From an uncultured beta proteobacterium (GTDB lineage: Bacteria > Pseudomonadota > Gammaproteobacteria > Burkholderiales > Burkholderiaceae_B), in contig CAIUZV010000267.1 in assembly GCA_903903735.1 (NCBI GenBank), positions 16,440 through 80,439 of the forward strand: a stretch of DNA of 64,000 nucleotides, given 5' to 3'. The first letter of the stretch is position 1. Each line of letters opens with the position of its first letter. The notes below the pieces were generated by a model. It had not been told where the DNA came from. It searched no databases and was given only the letters and a program-made list of their open reading frames with translations. Position numbers and translations under genes: made by a program. Positions 38,218-46,952 of this stretch are shown here, one piece after another.

Positions 38218-39253
38218 ATTTGAAATCGCCGGCCGTCGGATCGGACCGAATCTCCCACCCATCGTCATTGCCGAAATTGGCATCAATCACGAGGGTTCGC
38301 TCGATCTCGCCATTGAAATGGCAGATGCCGCGATCGATGCGGGCTGCGAAATCGTGAAGCATCAAACGCACATTGTTGAAGACGAAATGTCCAGCGAAGC
38401 CAAAGGGGTCATTCCCGGCAACGCGGATGTTTCGATCTACGAGATCATGGAGCGTTGTGCGCTCTCCGAAAGAGACGAATTCCGTCTGATGCAGCATGTT
38501 CAATCGCGTGGCGTCATCTTCATCAGTACACCGTTTTCGAGGGCTGCAGCCGAGCGACTGGCTAGATTCGATATCCCGGCATTCAAGATCGGATCGGGCG
38601 AGTGCAACAACTACCCCCTAGTCCGTTATGTCGCGCGCTTCGGCAAGCCGGTCATCATTAGTACTGGCATGAACTCCATCGAGTCTGTTCGCCCCTCGGT
38701 CGACATTCTTCGCAAGGCAGGCGTACCCTACGCACTGCTGCATTGCACGAACGTTTATCCGACGCCGCCCGAGCTTGTTCGGCTCGGTGCAATGCAGCAG
38801 TTGCAGAATGCTTTTCCTGATGCAGTAATTGGCCTATCTGACCACACGACCTCCAACTACACCTGTCTTGGAGCGGTGGCGCTGGGCGCCTCAATTCTCG
38901 AGCGTCACTTCACGGATCGAATGGACAGGCCCGGCCCGGACATCGTCTGCTCAATGGACCCACAGGCGCTAAGCGACCTGATCCAAGGATCAAAGATCAT
39001 TTTTTCCGCCCGGGGGGGAGAAAAGCGACCAATCGAGGCAGAGGCTCCAACCATCGCTTTTGCCTTCGCTTCGGTGGTTGCTACGGCTGACATTCAACCT
39101 GGAGAGATGTTGAATGAGGCTAACATTTGGGTCAAACGACCTGGAGGAGGAGATTTCGGTGTCCTTGACTACGATCAATTGCTTGGAAAAGTGGCCCAGA
39201 AATTAATTCGCAAGGGATTCCAGATTAAGGCAACCGACCTTGTGTGTAGTTGA
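38210..39253 (+). CDS. neuB: Nonulosonic acid synthase (NeuB/LegI family)
   Basis: The 347-residue enzyme condenses a hexosamine with phosphoenolpyruvate to form a nine-carbon acid. It shows 'VIAEIGINHEGSLDLAIEMADAAIDAGCEIVKHQTHIV', the barrel motif 'FKIGSGECNNYPLV', 'IGLSDHTTSN' and 'ERHFTDR'. A C-terminal antifreeze-like SAF domain follows ('IQPGEMLNEANIWVKRPGGG'). It starts at GTG 38210. The adjacent CBS-guanylyltransferase and LegB homologues make the legionaminic branch (LegI) most likely. Confidence 0.9.
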   Translation: MAEFEIAGRRIGPNLPPIVIAEIGINHEGSLDLAIEMADAAIDAGCEIVKHQTHIVEDEMSSEAKGVIPGNADVSIYEIMERCALSERDEFRLMQHVQSRGVIFISTPFSRAAAERLARFDIPAFKIGSGECNNYPLVRYVARFGKPVIISTGMNSIESVRPSVDILRKAGVPYALLHCTNVYPTPPELVRLGAMQQLQNAFPDAVIGLSDHTTSNYTCLGAVALGASILERHFTDRMDRPGPDIVCSMDPQALSDLIQGSKIIFSARGGEKRPIEAEAPTIAFAFASVVATADIQPGEMLNEANIWVKRPGGGDFGVLDYDQLLGKVAQKLIRKGFQIKATDLVCS

Positions 39254-40095
39254 TGCTTAGAGAAATGAGTGTTGTCGTCACCGGTGCATCAGGTTTTTTG
39301 GGTAAGCGAGTCGTCGAAGCCCTTCGTATCCGATCCGTGAATGTCTATCCAGTCGCAAGAACACTAGAAGCAGGCATCTTTCATGTGGAGAATTACGATC
39401 AGGCGCCGTTAGCAGACGTACTAATCCATCTCGCGGAAGATCCGAATCGTGCGAGGGTGAACGCCGCCGGTACAGAGTACGAGAAAGAGGTGCTCAGAAC
39501 ACTGGCTGTATTGCTGAATAAAGGCTACAAGACTGTTGTATATGCATCGTCGGCATTGCTGTATGGGGATAGATGCGTCGCACGCCACGGTGTGAATGAT
39601 CCAGTTGAGGTGGTGGATACCTACACTAATGTCAAAAGGCAGGCGGAGCTTGCTGTCCTTCGGCATGAGCGTGGCGTGGTTGTGCGCTTGGCCAATCTTT
39701 ATGGCCCAGGTATGTCTGGAACGAATGTTGTAAGCAAGATCCTAGGGCAGTTGGATAGTGCATCGCCTATGCAAGTCTGGGATGACAGCCCCATTCGCGA
39801 TGTGCTTTGGGTAGAAGATGCCGCCGCAGGTATTGTTAACATTGCGCTCCATGCTGAAAAGTCAGGAATATTCAATCTAGGAAGCGGCGAAGGAACTTCT
39901 ATCGCAGCTTTAGCGCAATTGGCAATGAAATTGAGTGGGCAGGAAAGCAGGACGCTTGAAGTGACAAATCCGGGTAACGGCTCCTCGGTACTTGTACTGG
40001 ATATCGATCAAACCACGCGTATTTGGGGCTGGCAGCCCCGTGTAACCTTACACGAAGGTCTGAGTAAACTTATTGAAAATGGGTCGCATGTATGA
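39253..40095 (+). CDS. NAD-dependent epimerase/dehydratase (SDR), function unassigned
   Basis: The 280-residue extended-SDR protein has 'VTGASGFLGKRVVEAL' and a catalytic 'YTNVK' preceded by 'VYASSALLYGD'. It lies between the synthase and the 2-epimerase, overlapping both. It is not one of the known legionaminic steps, so it may reduce or epimerise a keto sugar to make a variant. The ATG 39253 overlaps the neuB stop; ATG 39265 is an alternative. Confidence 0.8.
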   Translation: MLREMSVVVTGASGFLGKRVVEALRIRSVNVYPVARTLEAGIFHVENYDQAPLADVLIHLAEDPNRARVNAAGTEYEKEVLRTLAVLLNKGYKTVVYASSALLYGDRCVARHGVNDPVEVVDTYTNVKRQAELAVLRHERGVVVRLANLYGPGMSGTNVVSKILGQLDSASPMQVWDDSPIRDVLWVEDAAAGIVNIALHAEKSGIFNLGSGEGTSIAALAQLAMKLSGQESRTLEVTNPGNGSSVLVLDIDQTTRIWGWQPRVTLHEGLSKLIENGSHV

Positions 40096-41312
40096 AAAAG
40101 AGAATCATCGCCGTCTTTACTGGGAACAGGGCCGAGTATGGACTTCAATATCCAATTCTTAAGGCAATCGATAAACACCCGAATCTCGACTACCGCCTCC
40201 TCGTATCGGGCGCCCACCTGGACTCAAACTTTGGGCGCACCCTAGATGAGATTCGTGATGACGGCTTCCGTATCGAAGCCGAAATCAAGATTGAAATGGA
40301 TGCTGATTCATTAATCGCTACGGCTCAGGCAATTGGCTCCGGTGTACTCGAGATTAGCAAAGCTCTGGCGAAGATCAAGCCGGATCTAATGATTGTGTAT
40401 GCAGATCGTTTTGAGGGCTTGGCAGCGGTAATCGCGGCCAGCCAAACCAATGTGCCGACGGCGCATGTCGAGGGTGGCGACTTGACGGAGGGAGGAGCGC
40501 TTGATGACTCCGTGCGACACGCTATGACCAAACTCTCCCACCTGCACTTTACGACTAATGCCCAAGCAAGCAACCGCATCCTAGCCATGGGTGAGGAAGC
40601 CTGGCGCGTCCACACGGTCGGATTCCCCGCCATTGATCTGATCGCCGAGGGCCGCTTTGCATCTCAGACGGAAATCGTGGAAAAGCTGAGCGTCGATCTG
40701 TCACGACCCTTGGTGCTTTTCACCCAGCACTCAGTCACTACCGAGTTCGACCGCGCCAGCGAGCAGGTATTGCCGTCGCTTGCAGCTATCGAAGCGCTGG
40801 CGGACAAGGGGGTACAAGTCATTCTGACCTACCCTAACAACGATGCCGGCGGCAAAGCCATCATTGGTCAGTTGGAAGCGTTCAAGGAAAAGGCGGTTCC
40901 CGGCACGCAGGTGCATCGCTCGCTGGGCCGACACATTTATCACGGCGTCCTTGCGCTAGCTAGGAATCCGGGTATCCGAGTGACTTGCGTTGGCAACTCA
41001 TCATCGGGGCTCAAGGAAACACCAGCATTTGGCTGTCCGACGGTCAATATCGGCTCTCGTCAGGAAGGTCGTTTGCGCGGCGAGAACGTCGTCGATGCAG
41101 GGTATGACAGCGCAGCCATCCAGGCGGCCATAGAGAAGTGTCTATTTGACGAACCCTTCCGTGCACTTAGCCGCGCAGCGCCCAACCCCTACTACCTGGG
41201 GGACGCCGGCCCCAAGATCGCCAACGTGCTCGCCTCCGTCCCCCTCGACCAAAAGATGATCCGCAAGAAGATGACGCTGCGTGGCGAAGCGCAGGACGGA
41301 TGGTATCGATGA
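40092..41312 (+). CDS. neuC: Hydrolysing NDP-sugar 2-epimerase (NeuC/LegG family)
   Basis: The 406-residue protein begins 'RIIAVFTGNRAEYGLQYPIL', the NeuC signature, and continues with 'LMIVYADRFEGLAAVIAASQTNVPTAHVEGGD' and 'GNSSSGLKETPAFGCPTVNIGSRQ'. It removes the nucleotide and inverts C2 to give ManNAc or, in LegG, 2,4-diacetamido-trideoxy-mannose. It precedes the PtmE-like gene by a 4-base overlap. In C. jejuni, LegG acts on GDP-linked substrates made by PtmE, which fits the pair here. Confidence 0.9.
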   Translation: MKKRIIAVFTGNRAEYGLQYPILKAIDKHPNLDYRLLVSGAHLDSNFGRTLDEIRDDGFRIEAEIKIEMDADSLIATAQAIGSGVLEISKALAKIKPDLMIVYADRFEGLAAVIAASQTNVPTAHVEGGDLTEGGALDDSVRHAMTKLSHLHFTTNAQASNRILAMGEEAWRVHTVGFPAIDLIAEGRFASQTEIVEKLSVDLSRPLVLFTQHSVTTEFDRASEQVLPSLAAIEALADKGVQVILTYPNNDAGGKAIIGQLEAFKEKAVPGTQVHRSLGRHIYHGVLALARNPGIRVTCVGNSSSGLKETPAFGCPTVNIGSRQEGRLRGENVVDAGYDSAAIQAAIEKCLFDEPFRALSRAAPNPYYLGDAGPKIANVLASVPLDQKMIRKKMTLRGEAQDGWYR

Positions 41313-42367
41313 CCGAAACGCCGTTGCAAATGGACGCACGGCTGGTCGATGCGGTCAATGCGATCGAGTCGACGCATCGACGCATCGCCGTTGTCGTCGA
41401 TCAGGATCAGTGCGTCATGGGTACGCTGACGGACGGCGACGTCCGGCGCTGCCTCCTGCGCGGAGGGACGCTCGAAACACCGGCGGCTGAGGCCATGAAC
41501 CGGAGGCCTATCACCTGTACGACGAGCAGCAGCGATGCGCATATTCTCGAGTTGATGAATCAGGGAAATATCGAAGCCCTGCCCTCGGTAGACGATGAGG
41601 GGCGCTTGGTCCGCCTCGTTCATATCACTGACATTTCGGATCCGCAGAGCCACTTCGATGGTCGCGCCGACTTTGCCTACGCAGTCATCATGGCCGGTGG
41701 CGAGGGCATGCGCCTGCGTCCCATTACGGAAACCATTCCTAAACCCATGGTGGATATCGGTGGGCTCCCGCTCATCGAACATCAAATCCGCCGCCTCATA
41801 CGTGCCGGCATCCGGCATGTATATATCTCGCTCAACTACCTTGGACATGTGATCGAATCTCACTTTGGAGACGGATCAGCTTTTGGCGTCAGAATTCGCT
41901 ATCTGCGTGAAGATAGGAAGCTAGGCACAGCTGGCGCACTCACACTGCTGCCAGAAAAACCAGAGGCCCCAATTGTCGTCATGAATGGCGACATTTTAAC
42001 AACGTGCGACTTCAATGGCTTGTTCGACTTTCATATTTCCCACGGTGCTGCGGTGACGGTAGGTGCCGTGGATTACCACGTCAACATTCCGTTCGGTGTC
42101 ATTCAGTCGGAAGGCCCGCGCGTAACCGGGCTGGCCGAGAAGCCGTCGCAGCGATTCCTCTGCAACGCCGGTATCTACGCAGTATCGCCAGAGGCCCTCG
42201 ACCTTCTGCCCGGTATGCAGTTCTGGAACATGACCGACATGATCGAGAGCTGTATTGCATCCTCGCGGCAAGTGGTGGTGTTCCCGGTTCACGAATACTG
42301 GAGCGACGTCGGCACTCCGGATGACCTAGAAAAGGCGCGTGCCTTTATCAGGGAGCGACCGCACTAG
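41309..42367 (+). CDS. ptmE: CBS-domain nucleotidyltransferase (PtmE-like)
   Basis: The 352-residue protein joins two CBS domains (about residues 5-110, 'RIAVVVDQDQCVMGTLTDGDVRR' and 'ALPSVDDEGRLVRLVHITDI') to a sugar-1-phosphate nucleotidyltransferase ('IMAGGEGMRLRPITETIPKPMVDIGG'). The same architecture is found in PtmE, the glucosamine-1-phosphate guanylyltransferase of the legionaminic acid pathway. It would make GDP-GlcN or GDP-GlcNAc. ATG 41309 overlaps the neuC stop. The nucleotide preference is inferred from architecture and neighbours. Confidence 0.8.
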   Translation: MTETPLQMDARLVDAVNAIESTHRRIAVVVDQDQCVMGTLTDGDVRRCLLRGGTLETPAAEAMNRRPITCTTSSSDAHILELMNQGNIEALPSVDDEGRLVRLVHITDISDPQSHFDGRADFAYAVIMAGGEGMRLRPITETIPKPMVDIGGLPLIEHQIRRLIRAGIRHVYISLNYLGHVIESHFGDGSAFGVRIRYLREDRKLGTAGALTLLPEKPEAPIVVMNGDILTTCDFNGLFDFHISHGAAVTVGAVDYHVNIPFGVIQSEGPRVTGLAEKPSQRFLCNAGIYAVSPEALDLLPGMQFWNMTDMIESCIASSRQVVVFPVHEYWSDVGTPDDLEKARAFIRERPH

Positions 42368-42470
42368 CTCACCTTGAATAATCAGATCTGACTCGCAATT
42401 GGCGGCACTGGCTATCTCACTTTCTCATCTTCAAAGCTAGGCTTATCTAGAACTAATATAACGTAAAGAA

Positions 42471-43478
42471 ATGAACATCATCGAAAATATTTCTGGGAAA
42501 ACCGTAGCTGTTACTGGCGCTGACGGCTTCATCGGAAGTCACCTCTCCGAACTCTTAGTGCAATCAGGAGCTAGAGTCCGAGCACTGGTTTATTACAACA
42601 GCTGGAATGAATTGGGCTGGCTGGGCGATGCCCAACAGAGCCTCGTTGACCAGATGGAATTGGTCAACGGCGATATCCGGGATACCGAACTCATCCGCAA
42701 ATTCGTCAAGGGTTGCGACTATGTCTTCCACCTGTCCAGCCTGATCGCCATACCCTACAGCTACGAGGCACCGCGGTCGTATATCGACACCAACGTAATG
42801 GGCGCAATCAATGTGCTGCAGGCCTGTCGCGACAGCGACTCTCTTACACGCCTCGTGCACGTCTCGACCTCCGAGGTTTACGGCACGGCCCAGCAAGTTC
42901 CGATTTCTGAAAGCCATCCGCTGGTAGGGCAATCTCCGTATTCCGCCAGCAAGATCGCCGCGGACAAGATGGCGGAAAGCTTTTATCTGTCCTTCGGCCT
43001 GCCCGTCGTCACCGCCCGCCCTTTCAACACATTCGGGCCGCGCCAGACCGCTCGCGCGGTGATCCCGACAATTGCAAGCCAACTCGCTGCCGGCGCCAGC
43101 AAACTGACCTTGGGTGCGCTGCATCCGACGCGCGACTTTAACTACGCAACGGATACTGCCGCCGGCATGCTGGCATTAGGTTTATGCCCCGCGGCTGCAG
43201 GCAAGGTAGTAAATATCGGCTCAGGCGAAGAATGGTCGATCGGCGAGACCGCCAAGATCCTCTGCGAGCTGTCTGGCCGCGAGGTTGAAATCCAGACTGA
43301 CGACAATCGCATCCGTCCGGAAAATAGCGAAGTATTTAGATTGCTGGCAGACAATTGCCTTATCCACGAGCTAACGGGTTGGAAGAGTCGGGTGAGCTTT
43401 CGCGATGGGTTATCAAATACACTGGAATGGATTCAGCGAAACAAACACTTATTTAATCCCGAAAGGTATTCAAAATAA
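42471..43478 (+). CDS. legB: NAD-dependent 4,6-dehydratase (LegB-like)
   Basis: The 335-residue SDR enzyme has 'VTGADGFIGSHLSELLVQSGARVRALVYYNSWNELGW', 'YVFHLSSLIAIPYSYEAPRSYIDTNVMG' and catalytic 'YSASK'. This pattern is typical of LegB, the first committed step toward legionaminic acid, which makes a 4-keto-6-deoxy sugar nucleotide. An aminotransferase (LegC) usually follows at once, but here the next gene is an ABC transporter after 197 bp of AT-rich DNA with no gene I can see. Confidence 0.82.
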   Translation: MNIIENISGKTVAVTGADGFIGSHLSELLVQSGARVRALVYYNSWNELGWLGDAQQSLVDQMELVNGDIRDTELIRKFVKGCDYVFHLSSLIAIPYSYEAPRSYIDTNVMGAINVLQACRDSDSLTRLVHVSTSEVYGTAQQVPISESHPLVGQSPYSASKIAADKMAESFYLSFGLPVVTARPFNTFGPRQTARAVIPTIASQLAAGASKLTLGALHPTRDFNYATDTAAGMLALGLCPAAAGKVVNIGSGEEWSIGETAKILCELSGREVEIQTDDNRIRPENSEVFRLLADNCLIHELTGWKSRVSFRDGLSNTLEWIQRNKHLFNPERYSK

Positions 43479-43675
43479 GTGAAGGCTTTATGAAACTGTT
43501 TCGTAAGTGGCAAATGTTCAAAAATAAAAATTTACGGGCATTGCCACTGATTTGGCTTATTACTTGAAAATGCTCAATAAAAATCTGAAATCTACGAAAA
43601 GAAAAGTTTCAAGGTGTTTGGGTGAATTTCATTAAAAGTATGTCGACACTTGAAAAATCAAAATATTGAAAATCA

Positions 43676-45433
43676 ATGAATATATCAGCTGCCAGCAAAT
43701 TGCTGGGTGAAATTTACCGTCTAGTTGAAAGTGGCAAGCAGTCGTTACTCCAAGTGGTTGCAATGGGCGCAGTCTTGGCATCTATTGATTTGCTTGGTCT
43801 ATATTTGTTAGGAAAATTTGTCGCGATGACGGCAGCTTCCGAGTCTGCTCTGAGTTTGCAAGCCTTTGGTTGGTACCTACCGGTCTCATACGACAGAGCG
43901 GCAATTATTTTAGGCATTGTATACGTCGGCCGTGCTATTTTAGGTATTGGAGCTAATCATAAAATTAATCTTATAGCAGCAAATCTGGAGGCGGATCTTA
44001 AAGCAACTATTCTATTGCAATATCAAGTCATGCCATATGCTGAGAGGATGCGGCGTGGTATTGGTGAAATGTCAGAGGCCGTAAGTGTATGGACCGCCAG
44101 TTTTGTCAGGGCAGTTTTTTCCCCTTTGTCTCGCTTTATTTCTGAATCGATTATTTCCATAACCATCAGCGCGTATTTTTTATATTTATATCCCAAAGTG
44201 ATTTTGTTTTTTTGTGTCTTGGCAGTCGTGGCGGTTATATCTTACGATATGTTAGTGAAGCGCAAAGCCAACGCAAGTGCTTCAGCATATCGTCAAGCTT
44301 CGACGCAGTTGTCGGAGGAGATTCAAAATACGTTGTCGGGATATAAAGAAATTATTGGGTTTGGTTTGCCTCGATTTTTTTCTAATAAAATTCATTCTAG
44401 TGCGAGGAAAATGTGTGGATCACTAGCCAAGGCAATTACCTTTGCGCAAGCTCCTCGTCTGGTGATTGAGGCGTTCCTAGTGGTCTGCGCTGTAGTTGTT
44501 TTGTGGGGCATGACCTATGTTGGGCGAGATGTTCGCGCTGAATTACCGAATATTGCAATGATCGCTGTTGGAGTGATGAGAATTTCGTCTTGGTTCAGCC
44601 TTACGACAAGTATGCTTTCAAATATGAGGCTATATCGTCCAATAGTTTCATCGCTTGCGCTTGATTTGGGGGTTGGCGAGAACTCTTTCCTGGGACCCGC
44701 AGTTAAGCCGGCTAAGACAGTTGCATCGAGAGAAATGACTTATTTGTCGGCAGAAAATATTTCGTTTGCTTATGACGAAAATCGAAGAATATTCTCCGGA
44801 TTAGATTTCAAAATTGAAGCAGGTGATCGTGTGGCAATCGTTGGACCTTCCGGCGCAGGTAAGACGACACTATTAGACGTAATGATGGGGCTAATAAAGC
44901 CTACGACGGGTGGCGTTACGGTACATATCTCAGATGGCAGCTCGCAGGGAAATTTATTGGGAATTGGTAGTTATCTTTCACAGTCAACCTTTATTCTCAA
45001 TGATACCGTAAGGCGAAATGTGGCACTTGGCGTTCCAGATGAGGAGATTGATGACGAAAGAGTAAAGATGTCTCTTCGACGTGCAATGCTCCCAGAGTTC
45101 GCTGAAGAGATGGGCCTAGAACGAGTGCTTGGCAGCTCGGGGGCATTAATTTCCGGCGGGCAAAAACAGAGGGTTTCAATTGCTCGCGCTTTCTATTTCG
45201 GGCGAAGCGTTTTTTTATTTGATGAAGCTACAAGCGCATTGGACTTACAGACGGAGTTAGAGATTATCCGTGTGCTTTTTGACATGGGCCGGAATATCAC
45301 TCTGATTGTCGTGACGCACAACCAAGATCTTGTGGCGAAATTTAATAAAAAAATTGAAATTACCGCTGATTTTTCTGGAGTGGATACTTTGGCGTATCCG
45401 AACAAGGTCGGCCACTCATCTGGATTGCTGTAG
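43676..45433 (+). CDS. ABC transporter, fused permease and ATPase (possible lipid-linked glycan flippase)
   Basis: The 585-residue protein has about six membrane helices in residues 20-320 and a C-terminal ATPase: Walker A 'VGPSGAGKTTLLDVMMGL', signature 'ISGGQKQRVSIARAF', Walker B 'VFLFDEATSALDLQ'. The layout matches MsbA/PglK exporters that work as homodimers. No Wzx-type flippase is visible in the locus, so this may flip the undecaprenyl-linked unit. The gene is AT-rich compared with its neighbours. Confidence 0.85.
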   Translation: MNISAASKLLGEIYRLVESGKQSLLQVVAMGAVLASIDLLGLYLLGKFVAMTAASESALSLQAFGWYLPVSYDRAAIILGIVYVGRAILGIGANHKINLIAANLEADLKATILLQYQVMPYAERMRRGIGEMSEAVSVWTASFVRAVFSPLSRFISESIISITISAYFLYLYPKVILFFCVLAVVAVISYDMLVKRKANASASAYRQASTQLSEEIQNTLSGYKEIIGFGLPRFFSNKIHSSARKMCGSLAKAITFAQAPRLVIEAFLVVCAVVVLWGMTYVGRDVRAELPNIAMIAVGVMRISSWFSLTTSMLSNMRLYRPIVSSLALDLGVGENSFLGPAVKPAKTVASREMTYLSAENISFAYDENRRIFSGLDFKIEAGDRVAIVGPSGAGKTTLLDVMMGLIKPTTGGVTVHISDGSSQGNLLGIGSYLSQSTFILNDTVRRNVALGVPDEEIDDERVKMSLRRAMLPEFAEEMGLERVLGSSGALISGGQKQRVSIARAFYFGRSVFLFDEATSALDLQTELEIIRVLFDMGRNITLIVVTHNQDLVAKFNKKIEITADFSGVDTLAYPNKVGHSSGLL

Positions 45434-45434
45434 A

Positions 45435-46952
45435 GTGGGTGTTATTGTTTATATTCCAACTGGGCTCGCTTCACCAGAGCTCGAAATTTTGCTAGCAAAG
45501 GCGCAGTTTGCAATCAATGCAGGCGCAAGGACCACTGTTGTCACTTGTGCAGGGGGTGCGGGGTACGCTTGCTCATTGAATATCTATGGCTTGCGCTCGC
45601 TATGCAAGGTCTGCAAAAGCGTCACCAACCGGGGCGTGTCAAAGCTTCAAGGAGTTTACGAACACGTACAGACGCCTACGATAATTTCGGTGCCGCCAAG
45701 GATTCGCGCTCGCGCGGCCCTTCTGATGACGCGTCAGGCAATCAAAGCCCACAGTTTTGAAGATGTCGATGTTGGTCAAGCCGCGTACGCTAGTTACATC
45801 GGACTATCGCGAGACCAAGATCTAGAGGGCCGCTTGGCTGGTTTCTCGCTAAACCGGCTCTTAGCCTCATCGGAGCAGCTGCTTCCGTGGTTCCGAGAGC
45901 TGATACGGACCCGCCAAGCAAAGCGTGTTGTTCTGTATAACGGTCGGCACAACCAATATCGCCCCTTGCTAAGGGCTGCGCAGCATGAGGGCGTTGAAGT
46001 TGATGTCATGGAATTTTCAGGTAGGGATTGTCAATGCGTCTATACCTATAACAATAATTTGCCCCAGATGCTCGATGTGCTCTATGCCTGTATAGAAGTC
46101 ACTTGGAAAACATTTAGCGGCGATGTTGAGCAATGCTGCAGGGACTACTTTACCTTTAAGCGTACGGGCGTCGTTACGAACGGCGATCGGTCTTTCGTGC
46201 TTGGTCAAACCAAAGGGATGTTGCCGTCGGGATGGGATGCGACGAAGCACAACGTAGTCATTTTCAATAGCTCCGAGGACGAATTTGCCGCGCTAGGCGG
46301 GGAGTACGATGAGACGATCTACTGTAGCCAGACCGAAGCAATCACACGATTATGTCAATCGGTGAGTGATGACCCGGATCTCGTGATCTGGCTTCGTATT
46401 CATCCGAATCTTTCTGGAGTCCTCTGGAGCTTCGCGCGGCGACTACTTCATCTGGAAAAGTTGCATCAGAATGTTCGCGTCATTCCCGGTAACTCGCCGG
46501 TGAGTTCTTATGATCTCCTTGACGCCTGTGACACCGCGCTAACCTTTGGCTCGACAATGGGGGTCGAGGCAGCTTATTGGGGTAAGCCCTCAATACTGGT
46601 AGGCCGCTTCATTCACGAGCGGTTGGGATCGCTCTATACGCCTAAGACGCACGAAGAAGTGGTGAGATTGATCCGGCAGCGAAATCTACCACCGCTTCCT
46701 TTAACGGGAGCGCTAAAGTTCGCCTTATTCTGGAGCAAAGGGGGGGGGGGGATACCACACTTTGAGGGTAATCGAGACAAGGGTTTTACCTTCAATGAAT
46801 ACAAAGTTACCAAGACGAATATTGAGACGGCAATTTATAAAATTGCGAAGTTAATCGAAAAAACTGTTCTTGGTTATCTTCTAAATTACGGTTTGGGTAA
46901 GACGCGTAGCCAAATGCGCGCAAATGTGACGAATGCATTATCTGATCGCTGA
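45435..46952 (+). CDS. Putative capsule-type glycosyltransferase with G12 tract (tandem paralogue 1)
   Basis: The 505-residue protein (GTG 45435, one base after the ABC gene stop; the track start at 45330 lies inside that gene) has the C-terminal signature of capsule/GT-B-like enzymes. Key parts are 'VIFNSSEDEFAALGGEYDE', 'LVIWLRIHPNLSG' and '[34 protein letters not shown]'. The first 120 residues are GT-B-like. It shares these blocks with the next gene. A run of 12 G at 46740-46751 encodes Gly-Gly-Gly-Gly near residue 436; a change of one base would cut about 70 residues from the C-terminus. Confidence 0.7.
   Translation: MGVIVYIPTGLASPELEILLAKAQFAINAGARTTVVTCAGGAGYACSLNIYGLRSLCKVCKSVTNRGVSKLQGVYEHVQTPTIISVPPRIRARAALLMTRQAIKAHSFEDVDVGQAAYASYIGLSRDQDLEGRLAGFSLNRLLASSEQLLPWFRELIRTRQAKRVVLYNGRHNQYRPLLRAAQHEGVEVDVMEFSGRDCQCVYTYNNNLPQMLDVLYACIEVTWKTFSGDVEQCCRDYFTFKRTGVVTNGDRSFVLGQTKGMLPSGWDATKHNVVIFNSSEDEFAALGGEYDETIYCSQTEAITRLCQSVSDDPDLVIWLRIHPNLSGVLWSFARRLLHLEKLHQNVRVIPGNSPVSSYDLLDACDTALTFGSTMGVEAAYWGKPSILVGRFIHERLGSLYTPKTHEEVVRLIRQRNLPPLPLTGALKFALFWSKGGGGIPHFEGNRDKGFTFNEYKVTKTNIETAIYKIAKLIEKTVLGYLLNYGLGKTRSQMRANVTNALSDR
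46740..46751 (+). repeat. Poly-G tract (12 G) within a coding sequence
   Basis: Twelve consecutive G residues lie in frame in the paralogue 1 gene and read as four glycines. Tracts of this length slip during replication in other bacteria and act as on/off switches. A base-calling or assembly error of one G is also possible, but at 12 G the frame is open. Confidence 0.9.

Noticed and set aside
39012-39018. G7 run in the neuB-like gene as a second slippage tract
   Set aside because: Seven G is common in GC-rich coding DNA and too short to expect frequent slippage.
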